A DNA stretch of 64,000 bases from Roseobacter sp. MH60115 (lineage in GTDB: Bacteria; Pseudomonadota; Alphaproteobacteria; Rhodobacterales; Rhodobacteraceae): contig NZ_JADOBQ010000003.1 in NCBI RefSeq assembly GCF_015644665.1, forward strand, positions 310,001 to 374,000. Direction: 5' to 3'. Position numbers and translations under genes: made by a program. The notes under the pieces were generated by a model. The model was not told where the DNA came from. It made no database searches and worked only from the letters and a program-made list of their open reading frames with translations. Within the stretch, counting starts at the first letter, position 1. Every line of letters starts with the position of its first letter. Shown here piece by piece: positions 20,126 through 30,473 of this stretch.

Positions 20126-21517
20126 TCAGAGATAGGCCCGCACCGCGGCCACGAAATCATCGCCGCGCTGCTCGAAGTTGTCATATTGATCGAAACTGGC
20201 CGCCGCAGGCGCCAGCAGAACAACATCCCCCTCTTCCGCCTCGGCCACGGCACGGGCCACCGCCTTGTCCATCGTGGTGCAAACCTCAGCGTCCATCGGC
20301 AGTTGCATGGCAAAGGACGCTGCCTCCCGACCGATCACATAGGCCTTGCGCACCGAGGATGCGGCGCCGAGCTCCGCCAATCCGCCCTCTTTTTCCAACC
20401 CGCCGCAGATCCAGCGCACCCGCTCGAAGGCAGACAGCGCCTTGGCCGCCGCATCCACATTCGTGGCCTTGCTGTCGTTCACAAACCGCACGCCGTTCTT
20501 TTCGCCGATCAGCTGGCTGCGATGCGGCAACCCGCTGAAACTGTGGAACGCGCCTTCGATCACCTTCGGCGCCAACCCCAACGCCCGACAAACCGCATAG
20601 GCCGCGCAGGCATTCTGGTGGTTATGGGCCCCCGGCAACCCCGGCACCCCGCGCAAATCGATGGACCCCACCTGTTTGCCCTTCCGGTATTCCGACAGGA
20701 ACCCCTTGCGCGCAAAGACCTGCCATCCCGGCCCGGTCAGCTTCCCGGCCACGGAGACGCGGATGACCCGGTCATCCCTGCGCCCCTCGGAGAGCTGTCC
20801 GGCCAGATACTGCCCCTCGGGTTCATCCACGCCAATCACCGCCCGGTCCGGTCCGCCTTCGGAAAAGAGCCGTCGCTTGGCGGCAAAATACCCCCCCATC
20901 CCCGCGTGCCGGTCCAGATGATCCGGTGAGAGATTGGTAAACACTGCGATATCCGGTGTCAGGCTGCGCGCCAGCTCGGTCTGGTAGCTCGACAGCTCCA
21001 GCACCACCACCTCGCCATCAATGGGCGGCTCCAGATCGAGCACCCCACGCCCGATGTTCCCGGCCAGCTGACAGGGACGCTCAACCTCCGACAGAATATG
21101 GTGGATCAATGCGGAGGTCGTGGATTTCCCGTTCGACCCGGTGACCGCCACAACGCGCGGTGCAACGTCAAACCCGTTCCACGCATGTGTCGCAAAGGAC
21201 TGAAAGAAGAGACCAATGTCATTGTCGACCGGCACCCCCGCCGACAGCGCGGTTGCAACAACCGGGTTCGGGGTGGGGTAGAGATGCGGAATGCCGGGGC
21301 TGACGATCAGCCGTGCGATATCGTCAAAATCAGCCGCCGTGCGAAACGGCTGGCACCTGAACCCCTCCGCCTCGGCGCGCGCCGTCGCCGCCGGGTTGTC
21401 ATCCCAGCAAAGCGGCGTCGCCCCACCCGCCGCCAGTGCCCGCGCGGCGCTTAGTCCCGAGCGACCCAACCCCAGCACGGCAACTTTCTGACCTTGCACA
21501 CCTACAACCGGAATCAC
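20126..21517 (-). CDS. murD: UDP-N-acetylmuramoylalanine--D-glutamate ligase
   Basis: A 463-residue Mur ligase adding D-glutamate. GTG 21517 is chosen because AAAGGAGAG lies six bases upstream and the protein then begins [16 protein letters not shown]; the open frame extends 31 codons further without family similarity. The ATP loop GSNGKST is at residues 127-133, and later motifs NDSKATN and [19 protein letters not shown] are intact. It is the last gene before the strand switch in the cluster. Confidence 0.96.
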   Translation of the reverse strand: MIPVVGVQGQKVAVLGLGRSGLSAARALAAGGATPLCWDDNPAATARAEAEGFRCQPFRTAADFDDIARLIVSPGIPHLYPTPNPVVATALSAGVPVDNDIGLFFQSFATHAWNGFDVAPRVVAVTGSNGKSTTSALIHHILSEVERPCQLAGNIGRGVLDLEPPIDGEVVVLELSSYQTELARSLTPDIAVFTNLSPDHLDRHAGMGGYFAAKRRLFSEGGPDRAVIGVDEPEGQYLAGQLSEGRRDDRVIRVSVAGKLTGPGWQVFARKGFLSEYRKGKQVGSIDLRGVPGLPGAHNHQNACAAYAVCRALGLAPKVIEGAFHSFSGLPHRSQLIGEKNGVRFVNDSKATNVDAAAKALSAFERVRWICGGLEKEGGLAELGAASSVRKAYVIGREAASFAMQLPMDAEVCTTMDKAVARAVAEAEEGDVVLLAPAAASFDQYDNFEQRGDDFVAAVRAYL

Positions 21518-21829
21518 GCGCGGCTCTCCTTTCACGTTTCGGAGACACTGCCGCCCGGAGCGTCCGGGGGCAAGCCGGTTAGCGCACCCGTGACAAGGCG
21601 CGGACGGCATTGGAGAGCGTCTTACAGCATTTTGCGTTTTGCCTGAGCCGACCTCATTCCAAAGCCCCTTCGAGCAAAAGGAGAAGTGGTCTCTTGCGTG
21701 TCAAACTAGACACAGAGTGCGTCGCCCCCGCGCCAGTTGAACAGCGTTTGAGGCGACACCCCGCCGCAAGCATCAGATCCGTAACCCATCGGTTTGGCAT
21801 CGCCGTGAACGCCCCCCGGGCAGGCGTCT
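21518..21829. other. Gap between the TPR gene and murD
   Basis: About 310 bases with no convincing gene. It probably holds a murD promoter, since the TPR gene upstream ends here. A GC-rich inverted repeat (ACGCC/GGCGT, near 21807-21825) follows the TPR stop but lacks a clear T tract. I see nothing else. Confidence 0.4.
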
Positions 21830-23155
21830 TCAACCCAATCTTGTGCTCAAATCGGCAAGGGTGTCCTGAGCCATCGTGATGCGGCGGTCCCCCTCAGGCA
21901 GCGATTGACGGTAGATGTCGACCACCTGCTCCGCCAGTGGCAGCGCGTCCGCAATACGACCCTGATCTCGCATGAGGTCAATCAGATTGCCAAGATGAAA
22001 AGCATAGTCCGGGTGCATTTCCCCAATCGTGTCGCGATCGATTTTCAAGACATCCGCATAGACCTTTTCAGCCGCGTCATACGCGCTTTGTGAGTGCAGC
22101 ACCCGGGCCAAGTTGTTGAGATGGGCGGCATGGGTCGGATGCGCCTCACCAATCGTCAAACGGTCGATCTTGACCACCTCGTGGTAGATCTCCTCGGCTT
22201 CGTCATAGCGCCCCTGCGCCCGCACCGCGAGGCCCAGATTGTTAAGTGTCGTGGCATAGTTGGCATGGGTCGCCCCGACGGTTGCGCGATCAATCTCGAG
22301 GACTTTGCGAAACATCTCCTCTGCCGCGTCATGTGCGCCCCGGGCACTCAAAGCACCGGCAAGATTGGACAGTTGGCTGGCGTAGTCTACGGAGTTTTCG
22401 CCGGCAGCGGGCTTGATGATCTCAAGCGCGGCCCGGTAGAGCGCCTCCGCGGCCTGAAGCTGATTGAGCGCTTTCAGGGTGCTGCCATGGCGCCCAAGCG
22501 CGTTGCCGTAGCTGATTGATGTAGCACCGAATTCCAGCCGCGCAAGCGGCACCATGCGACGGGCAGCGATCTCGGCCAGCCGGTAATTGCCCGCGCGCTC
22601 CAGAGTGACAGACAGCGTGTAGAGATCAAATGCAGACAGCGCGCCCCAGTTCAGCACCTCAATCGGTTCACCGCGCGCCAAACCTTCTGCCCGGGCACGG
22701 GTCAGCTCTTGCAGGTCGCGCAGGCGCTCCGACGCGGGGTCTGCCGCAAGACCGATCTGCACAAAGCGCGCGGCCTCGTCGAGAGCGGTCTGACCGTCGG
22801 TTTCGCTGTCGATGATGCGCTGTTCGGTCAAGATTTCAGCTGCGCGACCGAAGGCTTCGGACTGGCGGTTTGTAAAATCGAGGGCCGCTGTTTCTGCCGC
22901 GTCGAATTTACCAGCACTATATAGCTCATTTGCCTTGTCGATAAATCGTTCAGGATCCACATGGCCCAGACGCACTTCGGCGGTGTCGAGCTTTTTGCGA
23001 CATGCGTCGCGCTCCTGCTCGATATAGATCAGATCCTTTAACGTCTTGCTGCGCCGCCGGAGCAAGCCCAACGTGCTGAGTGTGCCGATGATGGCCAGGA
23101 TCAGAGTTGCCACATCCACTCCCTGATCCCAGAACTGACCAATGAAATCCCACAT
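21830..23155 (-). CDS. TPR-repeat protein with N-terminal membrane helix
   Basis: A 441-residue protein. ATG 23155 is chosen over an upstream ATG because GGAGG lies seven bases before it. One membrane helix (about residues 10-30, VDVATLILAIIGTLSTLGLL) is followed by a short helical region and by tandem repeats of about 42 residues of the kinesin-light-chain TPR type (DYASQLSNLAGALSARG, NYATTLNNLGLAVRAQG, THAAHLNNLARVLHSQS, DYAFHLGNLIDLMRDQG). It probably scaffolds other proteins at the membrane. It is not a usual dcw gene; it sits between mraY and murD on the same strand. Confidence 0.8.
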   Translation of the reverse strand: MWDFIGQFWDQGVDVATLILAIIGTLSTLGLLRRRSKTLKDLIYIEQERDACRKKLDTAEVRLGHVDPERFIDKANELYSAGKFDAAETAALDFTNRQSEAFGRAAEILTEQRIIDSETDGQTALDEAARFVQIGLAADPASERLRDLQELTRARAEGLARGEPIEVLNWGALSAFDLYTLSVTLERAGNYRLAEIAARRMVPLARLEFGATSISYGNALGRHGSTLKALNQLQAAEALYRAALEIIKPAAGENSVDYASQLSNLAGALSARGAHDAAEEMFRKVLEIDRATVGATHANYATTLNNLGLAVRAQGRYDEAEEIYHEVVKIDRLTIGEAHPTHAAHLNNLARVLHSQSAYDAAEKVYADVLKIDRDTIGEMHPDYAFHLGNLIDLMRDQGRIADALPLAEQVVDIYRQSLPEGDRRITMAQDTLADLSTRLG

Positions 23156-23227
23156 CCACGCGCCTCCATGACCCGCCGAGCAGATTAACGAACATCTCTC
23201 ATTTGCACAGAGGCTTGTTTGGTCCAC

Positions 23228-23272
23228 CCGCCCCTGCGGACGGGGTGGGTGGGTGGGCGTTCGCAGGGGCGG
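23228..23272. repeat. Eleven-pair inverted repeat enclosing a G-quadruplex motif
   Basis: CCGCCCCTGCG (23228-23238) and CGCAGGGGCGG (23262-23272) are perfect inverted arms around a 23-base loop. The plus-strand loop holds GGGGTGGGTGGGTGGG (23242-23257), four G runs with single-base spacers, the pattern of a very stable parallel quadruplex. It lies between the mraY stop and the TPR start. There is no T tract, so it is not a standard terminator. Confidence 0.75.
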
Positions 23273-23278
23273 TGCGCG

Positions 23279-24400
23279 TCAGCGCACTTTTAACGTGGCC
23301 AGCCCGATCATCGCCAGGATCAGGGAGATGATCCAGAAGCGGATCACGATGGTGCTCTCCGCCCAGCCTTTTTTCTCATAATGGTGATGGATCGGGGCCA
23401 TCAGGAAAACGCGTTTCCCGGTGCGTTTGAAATAGAGGACCTGAATGATCACCGACAGCGCCTCGACAACGAAAAGCCCGCCGACGATGGCCAGCACGAT
23501 CTCGTGCTTGGTGCTGACCGCGATGGCGCCCAAGGCACCGCCCAGAGCAAGGCTGCCGGTGTCGCCCATGAAAACGGCGGCGGGGGGCGCGTTGTACCAA
23601 AGGAAGCCAAGGCCACCGCCAAAGAGGCCTGCACAGAAGATCAGGATCTCGCCCGTGCCCGGCACATAGTGCACATCGAGGTACTCGGTGAAATCGACCC
23701 GGCCCACCGCATAGGCAATAACACCCAGTGTACTGGCCGCGATCATGACCGGCATGATGGCAAGCCCATCCAGCCCATCGGTGAGGTTCACGGAGTTGGC
23801 CGCGCCCACGATCACGATCATGCCGAAGGGGATGAAGAAAAGCCCCAGATTGATCAGCACATCCTTGAAGACAGGCAGCGCAAGCCGTCCGGCGAGCGGA
23901 TCATACTCCGCCACCCGCGCCGCAAGCTCCACGTCATTCGACGCGTGAATCGACATGGCCCAATAGGTTGCAATCCCGGCGATGACGAACCCCAGCAGCA
24001 GCCGCACCTTGCCCGGCACCCCCTTGTGATTGCCCTTTGACACCTTCGCGTAATCATCGGCAAAGCCGATGGCGGCAAAGCTGAGCGTCACGCAAAGCAC
24101 GATCCAGACAAAGGGGTTGTCGAGCCGCGCCCAGAGCGCCGTCGACGTCACCAGCGCGCCTACGATCAGCAGCCCGCCCATGGTCGGTGTGCCCGCCTTG
24201 GCGAAATGCGTCTCGGGACCGTCATCGCGGATGGGCTGGCCCTTGCCCTGACGCTTGCGCAGCACGGCGATCAGCGGTTTGCCAAAGAGGAACCCAAAAA
24301 CCAGCGCGGTCAGAAAGGCGCCGCCAGCGCGGAAGGTAATGTAGCGAAAGAGGTTGTAAAAATCCCCCCCGTCCGACAGCAGCGTGAGCCAGTAAAGCAT
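23279..24400 (-). CDS. mraY: Phospho-N-acetylmuramoyl-pentapeptide transferase
   Basis: A 373-residue ten-helix membrane enzyme that forms lipid I from UDP-MurNAc-pentapeptide and undecaprenyl phosphate. Catalytic motifs are GFADDYAKV (the DD pair), [13 protein letters not shown] and the histidine-rich loop [11 protein letters not shown]. Length and start ([12 protein letters not shown]) match the family. It follows murF by three bases. Confidence 0.97.
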   Translation of the reverse strand: MLYWLTLLSDGGDFYNLFRYITFRAGGAFLTALVFGFLFGKPLIAVLRKRQGKGQPIRDDGPETHFAKAGTPTMGGLLIVGALVTSTALWARLDNPFVWIVLCVTLSFAAIGFADDYAKVSKGNHKGVPGKVRLLLGFVIAGIATYWAMSIHASNDVELAARVAEYDPLAGRLALPVFKDVLINLGLFFIPFGMIVIVGAANSVNLTDGLDGLAIMPVMIAASTLGVIAYAVGRVDFTEYLDVHYVPGTGEILIFCAGLFGGGLGFLWYNAPPAAVFMGDTGSLALGGALGAIAVSTKHEIVLAIVGGLFVVEALSVIIQVLYFKRTGKRVFLMAPIHHHYEKKGWAESTIVIRFWIISLILAMIGLATLKVR

Positions 24401-24403
24401 CGA

Positions 24404-25840
24404 TTATCCTTCTTCCACATCCAGCGGGGCATGTCCCATTTTGCGGATGGCGTCAACGATGAGACCCAGCTTCATGCTCAGCGACCCCTTGGCCAGCACC
24501 ACATCGCCACTGTCGAGCCTACGTTTCAGACTAGGCAGCGCCTCCTCCGCGGTCTCGAACCACGCGCCGCGCTGCGCCTCGGGCAGAATATCGTACAGTG
24601 ATCGCATGAGGGGTCCGATACAATGCACCACGTCCAGCGATTGCATCGCCTGCAAGTGCGCGAGACCGGCATGCAGGGCAATCTCATCCGGCCCCAATTC
24701 CTTCATATCACCCAGGAAAGCGATGCGTCGCCCGCGTGAAACGCGCCCGATGTCATTGGTGACGGGGGCTGCGGCAAGCACCTCCAGCGCCGCCTGCATG
24801 GACGTCGGATTGGCGTTGTAGCTATCGTCGATCAGGTCCAGCGTCATGCCCACTTCGACAGCATCGAGGTGTATGCGCTCGCGTTGCCCCCGCCCCTTGT
24901 AGGGCTTCCACCGACCCAGGGCGGCGACGGCCAGCGCGATATCGGCATGCAGGGCAGCCACCACCGCCAGCGCCCCCAGCGCGTTCATGGCAAAGTGACG
25001 TCCCGGCGAGGCGATTTTGTAAAGAAGGGGCTCCGCCCCCATCTGCGCCTGAACGACCGTTGTGTCCTCCCGCAGATCGGCTCGGATCAGTTTGAAATCA
25101 TAGCCGTGTTCGCCAAAGCTGATATCGCGCAATTTGCAATCCTGGGCCTTGGCCATGAGGATTGCCGCAGTCTCCACATCCGCATTCAGCACCGCAACAC
25201 CGTTCGGGACAACGCCGTCGAAAATCGAGGCCTTCTCAACTGCGATGCCGGTGATATCCTCAAAAGCTTCCAGATGTGCGGCGGCCACGGTGGTGACCAG
25301 CGCCACATGCGGCTGTGCCATTTTAGAAAGCGGGGCGATTTCGCCGGGGTGGTTCATGCCGATCTCGATCACGGCGAATTCGGTGTCGGCAGGCATGCGC
25401 GCCAGCGTCAGCGGCACGCCCCAGTGGTTATTGTAGCTGGCGACGGAGGCATGGGTGCGGCCCTGCACGCGCAGCATCTCCAGCAGCATCTCCTTGGTCG
25501 AGGTCTTGCCGACAGAGCCGGTGACGGCGGCAACCTTACCTCCCATGCGCGCACGCCCCGCCCGTCCCAGAGCCTGCAGCCCCGCCAAGACGTCGGGGAC
25601 AATCAAGAGGGGCGCATCCTCCGCCACGCCATCGGGCCGGTGCGTGACAAGGGCTGCTGCAGCGCCTTTCTCCAGCGCCTGGGCCACAAATTCATGACCG
25701 TCACGCTGGTCCTTGAGGGCCACGAAAAGGTCACCCGGTTCGATGCTACGGGTGTCGATGGATACGCCCATCGCGGTCCAATCGGTGGTCGCCTGCCCAC
25801 CTGTCGCCGCCGCCGCGCCCTGCGCGCTCCAGAGGGTCAT
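24404..25840 (-). CDS. murF: UDP-N-acetylmuramoyl-tripeptide--D-alanyl-D-alanine ligase
   Basis: A 478-residue Mur ligase adding the D-Ala-D-Ala dipeptide. The ATP loop GSVGKTS is at residues 108-114; EIGMNHPGEI, DDSYNANPTSM and FLGDMKELG are intact. Its start overlaps murE by four bases. Confidence 0.96.
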   Translation of the reverse strand: MTLWSAQGAAAATGGQATTDWTAMGVSIDTRSIEPGDLFVALKDQRDGHEFVAQALEKGAAAALVTHRPDGVAEDAPLLIVPDVLAGLQALGRAGRARMGGKVAAVTGSVGKTSTKEMLLEMLRVQGRTHASVASYNNHWGVPLTLARMPADTEFAVIEIGMNHPGEIAPLSKMAQPHVALVTTVAAAHLEAFEDITGIAVEKASIFDGVVPNGVAVLNADVETAAILMAKAQDCKLRDISFGEHGYDFKLIRADLREDTTVVQAQMGAEPLLYKIASPGRHFAMNALGALAVVAALHADIALAVAALGRWKPYKGRGQRERIHLDAVEVGMTLDLIDDSYNANPTSMQAALEVLAAAPVTNDIGRVSRGRRIAFLGDMKELGPDEIALHAGLAHLQAMQSLDVVHCIGPLMRSLYDILPEAQRGAWFETAEEALPSLKRRLDSGDVVLAKGSLSMKLGLIVDAIRKMGHAPLDVEEG

Positions 25841-27318
25841 GCGAACTTCCCGTCCAAGGCCGCCACCGCGACGCTGGCCTGTTCAACATCATCAAAGGGC
25901 AGAACATCGTCGCCCACGGTCTGGCCCGTCTCGTGCCCCTTGCCCGCGATCAGCAGCGCATCCCCCGGCCCCAGCGCGTCAACACCGCGCAGAATGGCTT
26001 CGGCCCGGTCACCTACCTCTTGTGCGTCTGGCGCGCCCAGCAGCACCGAGGCGCGGATCGTCGCGGGGTCTTCGGTGCGGGGGTTGTCATCGGTCACGAT
26101 CACCAGATCGGCGTTCTCTGCTGCCGCCTGCCCCATCAACGGGCGTTTGGTGGCATCACGGTCCCCGCCTGCGCCAACGATTGCGATCAACCGCCCGACA
26201 ACATGCGGGCGCAGCGCCTTGAGCGCGGTGGCAACGGCCCCCGGCGTGTGGGCATAATCCACAAAGACCGTGGCGCCATTGTCGCGTGTCGCCGCCAGTT
26301 GCATCCGACCCCGCACGGTCCTGAGATCCTCGAAGGTGTCGAACACCACGTTGGGCTTTTCACCGCAGGCGATCACCAGCGCGGCGGCCAGCAAGACGTT
26401 TTCGGCCTGAAAATCCCCAATCAGGTTGAGACGGCGCACGTAGGATTTGCTCAGATGAAAGAACTGGACCGTCTGGCCGGTGGCATCGACCTGAATGTTG
26501 CCGAGGTGAAAATCACCGATGTCCCGCCCGACGGAGACCACCGGGCAGCCGCGCGCATTGGCAATCGCGGCCATATCGACGCCGCGCTCTTCCTCAATAT
26601 TGATCACGGCCTTGGCCTCTTCGGGCAGCACCCGCGCGAACAGCCCCGCCTTGGCGTCAAAATAGGCCTCGAAGCTTTCGTGGTAGTCGAGGTGGTCCTG
26701 CGAGAAATTGGTAAACCCGGCAGCCTTGAGGGTCACGCCGTCCAGGCGCCGTTGATCCAGCCCGTGGCTGGAGGCCTCCATCGCCGCATGGGTAACATCG
26801 TGCTCGGCGGCCTCGGCGAGCGCGCGGTGCAGAGTGATCGGCTCGGGCGTGGTGTGCATCAGCGGCGCGGTCCACGCGCCTTCCACACCGGTGGTGCCAA
26901 GGTTGATCGCGGCGTGGCCCAGCAGCGTCCAGATTTGCCGCACGAAGGTGCTGACCGAGGTTTTGCCATTGGTCCCCGTGACCGCCACCATCACCGGCGG
27001 CTGCCGACCAAACCAGAGCGAGGCGGCGCGTGTCAGAGCCTCGCGCGGCTCGGACGTCACGACCAGGGCAGCTTCGCTGGTGCTTAGCTCCTCTGCGGCG
27101 ATCTTGGCCCCTTCGGCATCTGTCAGCACAGCCGCCGCCCCCATGCGCAGCGCATACTGGATGAACTCCGCGCCATGCATCTTGACGCCCGGCATCGCGG
27201 CAAAGAGAAACCCCTCCTGCACATCGCGGCTGTCTACAGCCAGGCCGGTGACCTCCGGATTGCGCCCGGCTTTGGCCGTCAGGCCGAGGGAGGAAAGTGT
27301 CTTTGCGTCTGTGCTCAT
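25837..27318 (-). CDS. murE: UDP-N-acetylmuramoyl-L-alanyl-D-glutamate--2,6-diaminopimelate ligase
   Basis: A 493-residue Mur ligase. The ATP loop GTNGKT is at residues 115-120. The motif DNPRTEDP, which recognises meso-diaminopimelate in Gram-negative MurE, is present, so the stem peptide should carry meso-DAP. Other intact pieces are MEASSHGLDQ and FVDYAHTPGAV. It lies 19 bases after ftsI. Confidence 0.96.
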   Translation of the reverse strand: MSTDAKTLSSLGLTAKAGRNPEVTGLAVDSRDVQEGFLFAAMPGVKMHGAEFIQYALRMGAAAVLTDAEGAKIAAEELSTSEAALVVTSEPREALTRAASLWFGRQPPVMVAVTGTNGKTSVSTFVRQIWTLLGHAAINLGTTGVEGAWTAPLMHTTPEPITLHRALAEAAEHDVTHAAMEASSHGLDQRRLDGVTLKAAGFTNFSQDHLDYHESFEAYFDAKAGLFARVLPEEAKAVINIEEERGVDMAAIANARGCPVVSVGRDIGDFHLGNIQVDATGQTVQFFHLSKSYVRRLNLIGDFQAENVLLAAALVIACGEKPNVVFDTFEDLRTVRGRMQLAATRDNGATVFVDYAHTPGAVATALKALRPHVVGRLIAIVGAGGDRDATKRPLMGQAAAENADLVIVTDDNPRTEDPATIRASVLLGAPDAQEVGDRAEAILRGVDALGPGDALLIAGKGHETGQTVGDDVLPFDDVEQASVAVAALDGKFA

Positions 27319-27337
27319 CGGCTCCGCCCTTTCCGGC

Positions 27338-29119
27338 TCAGTTCCGGGTGAGCTTTACATCGGTAAGCACAGCAGGTTCAACGGTTGGCCTGAGACCCAG
27401 CAGCGGGGCGATGCGTTTGATCATCTCCGCCGCCACGGGCACGGCGGTCCAGCCGGCGGTGCGGCGCGGCTTTTCACCGGTGGTGTCGACGGCCTCGTCC
27501 AGCGTCACGATCAGCACATAACGCGGATCATGCGCCGGGAAGATCGAGGCAAATGTCGCGATCACCTTATCCTCGTAATACCCGCCCTGAGGGCGCGGTT
27601 TATCCGCCGTCCCGGTCTTGCCGCCGACGGCATAGCCCGCGACATCGCCAAAGCTGGCGGTGCCTTCGGTCACCACCCGGCGCAGCATCTTGCGCGCAGC
27701 ACCGGCGGAGCGTTCGGAAATCACCCGTTCCCCCACCTGCGGCCCGTCCTGCTTGAGGATCGTCGGTTTCACCTTCAACCCGCCATTGGCAATCGCTGCA
27801 TATCCCACCGCAAGGTGCATCGGGGAGGTTGACAGCCCGTGGCCATAGGAAATGGTCATGGTGCTAAGCTCGGACCAGTTCTTGGGCAGCAGGGGTTTGC
27901 CCGTCGCCGCCTCGACGATCTCGAAACCCGTGGCCTCCAGCATGCCCATGGTGCCCATGAACTCCCGCTGCCGCGCCACGCCGATCTGCTGCGCAAGGCG
28001 CGCGGTGCCAATGTTGGAGCTCTTCTCAATGATCTTGCTGACCGTCATCGCATTGCCGTAGTTGCGGAAATCACGAATACGGAACTTGCCCCAGCGCAAT
28101 GGGCCTTTGGTGTCGATCACCGTATCGGGGCTCACCAGCCCCAGATCAAGCGCCTGTGCGACGGTGAAAATCTTGAAGGTCGAGCCCAACTCATAGACGC
28201 CCTGTACCGACCGGTTAAAAAGCGGGCTGTCAGAGGCATCGCCAGTGACCGCCGGACGCGGGCGGTTGTTGGGATCAAAGCTCGGCAGGGACACAACACT
28301 GACGACTTCGCCGGTGTGGACGTCCATCAGAATGGAGGTCGCGCCCTTGGCGTTCATCAGCTTCATGCCGCCATAGAGCACACGCTCGGCCGCGGCCTGC
28401 ACGGTCAGGTCGAGCGACAGTTCCAGCGGCTGGTTGCCATTGGCAGGATCGCGCAGATGATCATCAAAATACTTCTCGACCCCGGCGACGCCAATCACCT
28501 CGGCGGCATGCACCCCTTCGCGCCCGTAACTCGCCCCGCCCAGCACATGTGCAGCCAGGCGGCCGTTGGGATAGAGCCGCATGTCGCGCGCGCCAAAGAG
28601 CAGGCCCGGATCGCCAATCTCATGCACCGCCTGCATCTGTTCGGGGCTGATCTTGCGCTTGATCCAGATGAATTTGCGCTTGCCGGTGAAATCTTCCAGC
28701 AATTCCTTTTCATCGAGATCCGGGAAAACACGCGCCAGTTCGCGTGCCGAATGCGCCGGATCGACCATTTGGGGCGGTTGCGCATAAAGGGAATGCGTCT
28801 CGAAATTCGTGGCCAGCAGACGCCCGTGCCGATCCACAATATCGGCGCGGCTGGCGTGGATGCGGGCGCCCGGTGCCTCGACGCGCGGCTCCATCGGCTC
28901 GGCAGTCGCCAGCAGCCCCATGCGGGCACCGATGACGCCGAAAGCCACCACGAAGAAGAGCCCCAGCACCAGCAGACGCCCCTCGGCGCGCTGGCGGGAT
29001 TGGTCGCGCATCTGCTCGTGCCGGATGCGGATGTTTTCCCGCTCGATCGCGTCGGGGTTCTCCCCCTTGGCGCGGGCATCGAGAATGCGCGCCAGAGGGC
29101 GCAGAGGTGTGCGGATCAT
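27338..29119 (-). CDS. ftsI: Division-specific transpeptidase FtsI (PBP3)
   Basis: A 593-residue class B penicillin-binding protein. A cytoplasmic N-terminus and one membrane helix (about residues 48-70) precede the pedestal domain and the transpeptidase domain. Active-site motifs are complete: STFK at 313-316, SSN at 367-369 and KTG at 501-503. It crosslinks septal peptidoglycan together with FtsW. Its ATG overlaps the ftsL stop as ATGA. Confidence 0.96.
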   Translation of the reverse strand: MIRTPLRPLARILDARAKGENPDAIERENIRIRHEQMRDQSRQRAEGRLLVLGLFFVVAFGVIGARMGLLATAEPMEPRVEAPGARIHASRADIVDRHGRLLATNFETHSLYAQPPQMVDPAHSARELARVFPDLDEKELLEDFTGKRKFIWIKRKISPEQMQAVHEIGDPGLLFGARDMRLYPNGRLAAHVLGGASYGREGVHAAEVIGVAGVEKYFDDHLRDPANGNQPLELSLDLTVQAAAERVLYGGMKLMNAKGATSILMDVHTGEVVSVVSLPSFDPNNRPRPAVTGDASDSPLFNRSVQGVYELGSTFKIFTVAQALDLGLVSPDTVIDTKGPLRWGKFRIRDFRNYGNAMTVSKIIEKSSNIGTARLAQQIGVARQREFMGTMGMLEATGFEIVEAATGKPLLPKNWSELSTMTISYGHGLSTSPMHLAVGYAAIANGGLKVKPTILKQDGPQVGERVISERSAGAARKMLRRVVTEGTASFGDVAGYAVGGKTGTADKPRPQGGYYEDKVIATFASIFPAHDPRYVLIVTLDEAVDTTGEKPRRTAGWTAVPVAAEMIKRIAPLLGLRPTVEPAVLTDVKLTRN

Positions 29120-29478
29120 GGGCGCGTCTCCCCGGTGTCATCACTGGCAAGGCTGGAGACGTCCACCGGATTGGTGATCGGCAGCAGGGGATCGGGCGGA
29201 TAGGCCACCTGACCCACCAGGCCAAACTGTTCGGGGTGCAGCTCCAACAGGCCGAGCCGGTCGAAATTGATCTCTGCAAGGTCCCGCAGGCGGTCGGGCC
29301 GGTTCAGATAGGCCCATTCCGCGCGCAGCACCGCCAGCCGTTCGTGCGCCGCGCGGATGTCCTGCCGCAAGTCGCGGGTGTCGGCCAGCGCCGATTGTGT
29401 CGCATAGTTTTCGCGGTACGCCCAGAAGGCCAGGCCGATCACCGCCAGCGTGGTCAGGATGTAAAGAACCGTGCGCAT
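29116..29478 (-). CDS. ftsL: Cell division protein FtsL
   Basis: A 120-residue bitopic protein: one N-terminal membrane helix (about residues 3-20) and a periplasmic coiled coil (about 25-75, ADTRDLRQDIRAAHERLAVL). FtsL joins FtsB and FtsQ and activates FtsWI. Sequence conservation in this family is low, so position between rsmH and ftsI and the topology carry the call. The start overlaps the rsmH stop by one base. Confidence 0.88.
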   Translation of the reverse strand: MRTVLYILTTLAVIGLAFWAYRENYATQSALADTRDLRQDIRAAHERLAVLRAEWAYLNRPDRLRDLAEINFDRLGLLELHPEQFGLVGQVAYPPDPLLPITNPVDVSSLASDDTGETRP

Positions 29479-30470
29479 TAGCTTACCTCTTTGACCACCG
29501 GCATGCCGATGGATTTTGCGTCGATCTCGCCTGCCGGTGCTTCTGTGCGGGTTGCCACCCGCAGCTTGGCCGACCGGGCGCGCGGGTTGCGGGCGATCTC
29601 TTCGGCATCTGCCGCGATGGCCTTGCGCGATTTCAGGGTGAAGGCCGGGGGAGCCTTCTCCTGTTGCGGGGCGTATCTGTTGGCATTGCCACCTGCCCCG
29701 GCACGCGCGGTCAGGAAACGTTTGACCATGCGGTCCTCGACCGAATGAAAGGTCACAACGGCCAATTGCCCGCCGGGCTTGAGCGCGCGCTCCGCCGCCA
29801 TAAGACCCTGAAACAGCTCACCATATTCATTGTTCACGGCGATCCGCAGCGCCTGAAAACTGCGCGTGGCGGGATGCGACTGCCCGGGCTTGGCGCGCGG
29901 CAGGCAGCCCTCGATAATGCCTGCAAGGCGCAAGGTCGTCGTGATCGGGTCCTGTGCGCGCTCGCGCAGAATGGCTTTGGCAATCCGGCGGCTGGCGCGT
30001 TCTTCGCCATATTGGAAAAGGATGTTGGCAAGGGTCGCCTCATCCGCCTCGTTCACGATGTCGGCGGCGGAGGGGCCATCCTGGCTCATGCGCATGTCCA
30101 AAGGTCCGTCGCGCATGAAGGAAAACCCGCGCTCAGCCTGATCAAGCTGCATCGAAGACACGCCCAGATCGAGCACAATGCCATCGAGGCTCTGCGCGTA
30201 TGTATCCAGTTTCGAAAAGACGCCGCGCTGCTGCACCAAGCGATCGCCATAGTCAGCGGCCCAACCCGCAGCCATCTCGAAAGCCAGTGGATCGCGGTCC
30301 ACGGCGATCACCTGCGCGGCCCCGGCGTCGAGAAACCCGCGCGTATACCCGCCTGCGCCAAAGGTGCCGTCAAGCCAGACGCCGGTCACTGGTGCCACCG
30401 CCCTCAGAATGGCGGGCAACAGGACGGGAATATGGGGGGCAGATGTGTCAGAGGAGGCCGCAGCAGCCAT
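29478..30470 (-). CDS. rsmH: 16S rRNA (cytosine1402-N4)-methyltransferase RsmH
   Basis: A 330-residue SAM-dependent methyltransferase (formerly MraW) that N4-methylates C1402 of 16S rRNA. The SAM motif is [20 protein letters not shown] near residues 32-51; other family pieces are [34 protein letters not shown] and [14 protein letters not shown]. It begins three bases after mraZ. Confidence 0.97.
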   Translation of the reverse strand: MAAAASSDTSAPHIPVLLPAILRAVAPVTGVWLDGTFGAGGYTRGFLDAGAAQVIAVDRDPLAFEMAAGWAADYGDRLVQQRGVFSKLDTYAQSLDGIVLDLGVSSMQLDQAERGFSFMRDGPLDMRMSQDGPSAADIVNEADEATLANILFQYGEERASRRIAKAILRERAQDPITTTLRLAGIIEGCLPRAKPGQSHPATRSFQALRIAVNNEYGELFQGLMAAERALKPGGQLAVVTFHSVEDRMVKRFLTARAGAGGNANRYAPQQEKAPPAFTLKSRKAIAADAEEIARNPRARSAKLRVATRTEAPAGEIDAKSIGMPVVKEVS

Positions 30471-30473
30471 GGC

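Noticed and set aside
23228-23272. Inverted repeat as a Rho-independent terminator of mraY
   Set aside because: No T tract on the minus strand after the stem and a 23-base loop; the quadruplex reading explains it better.
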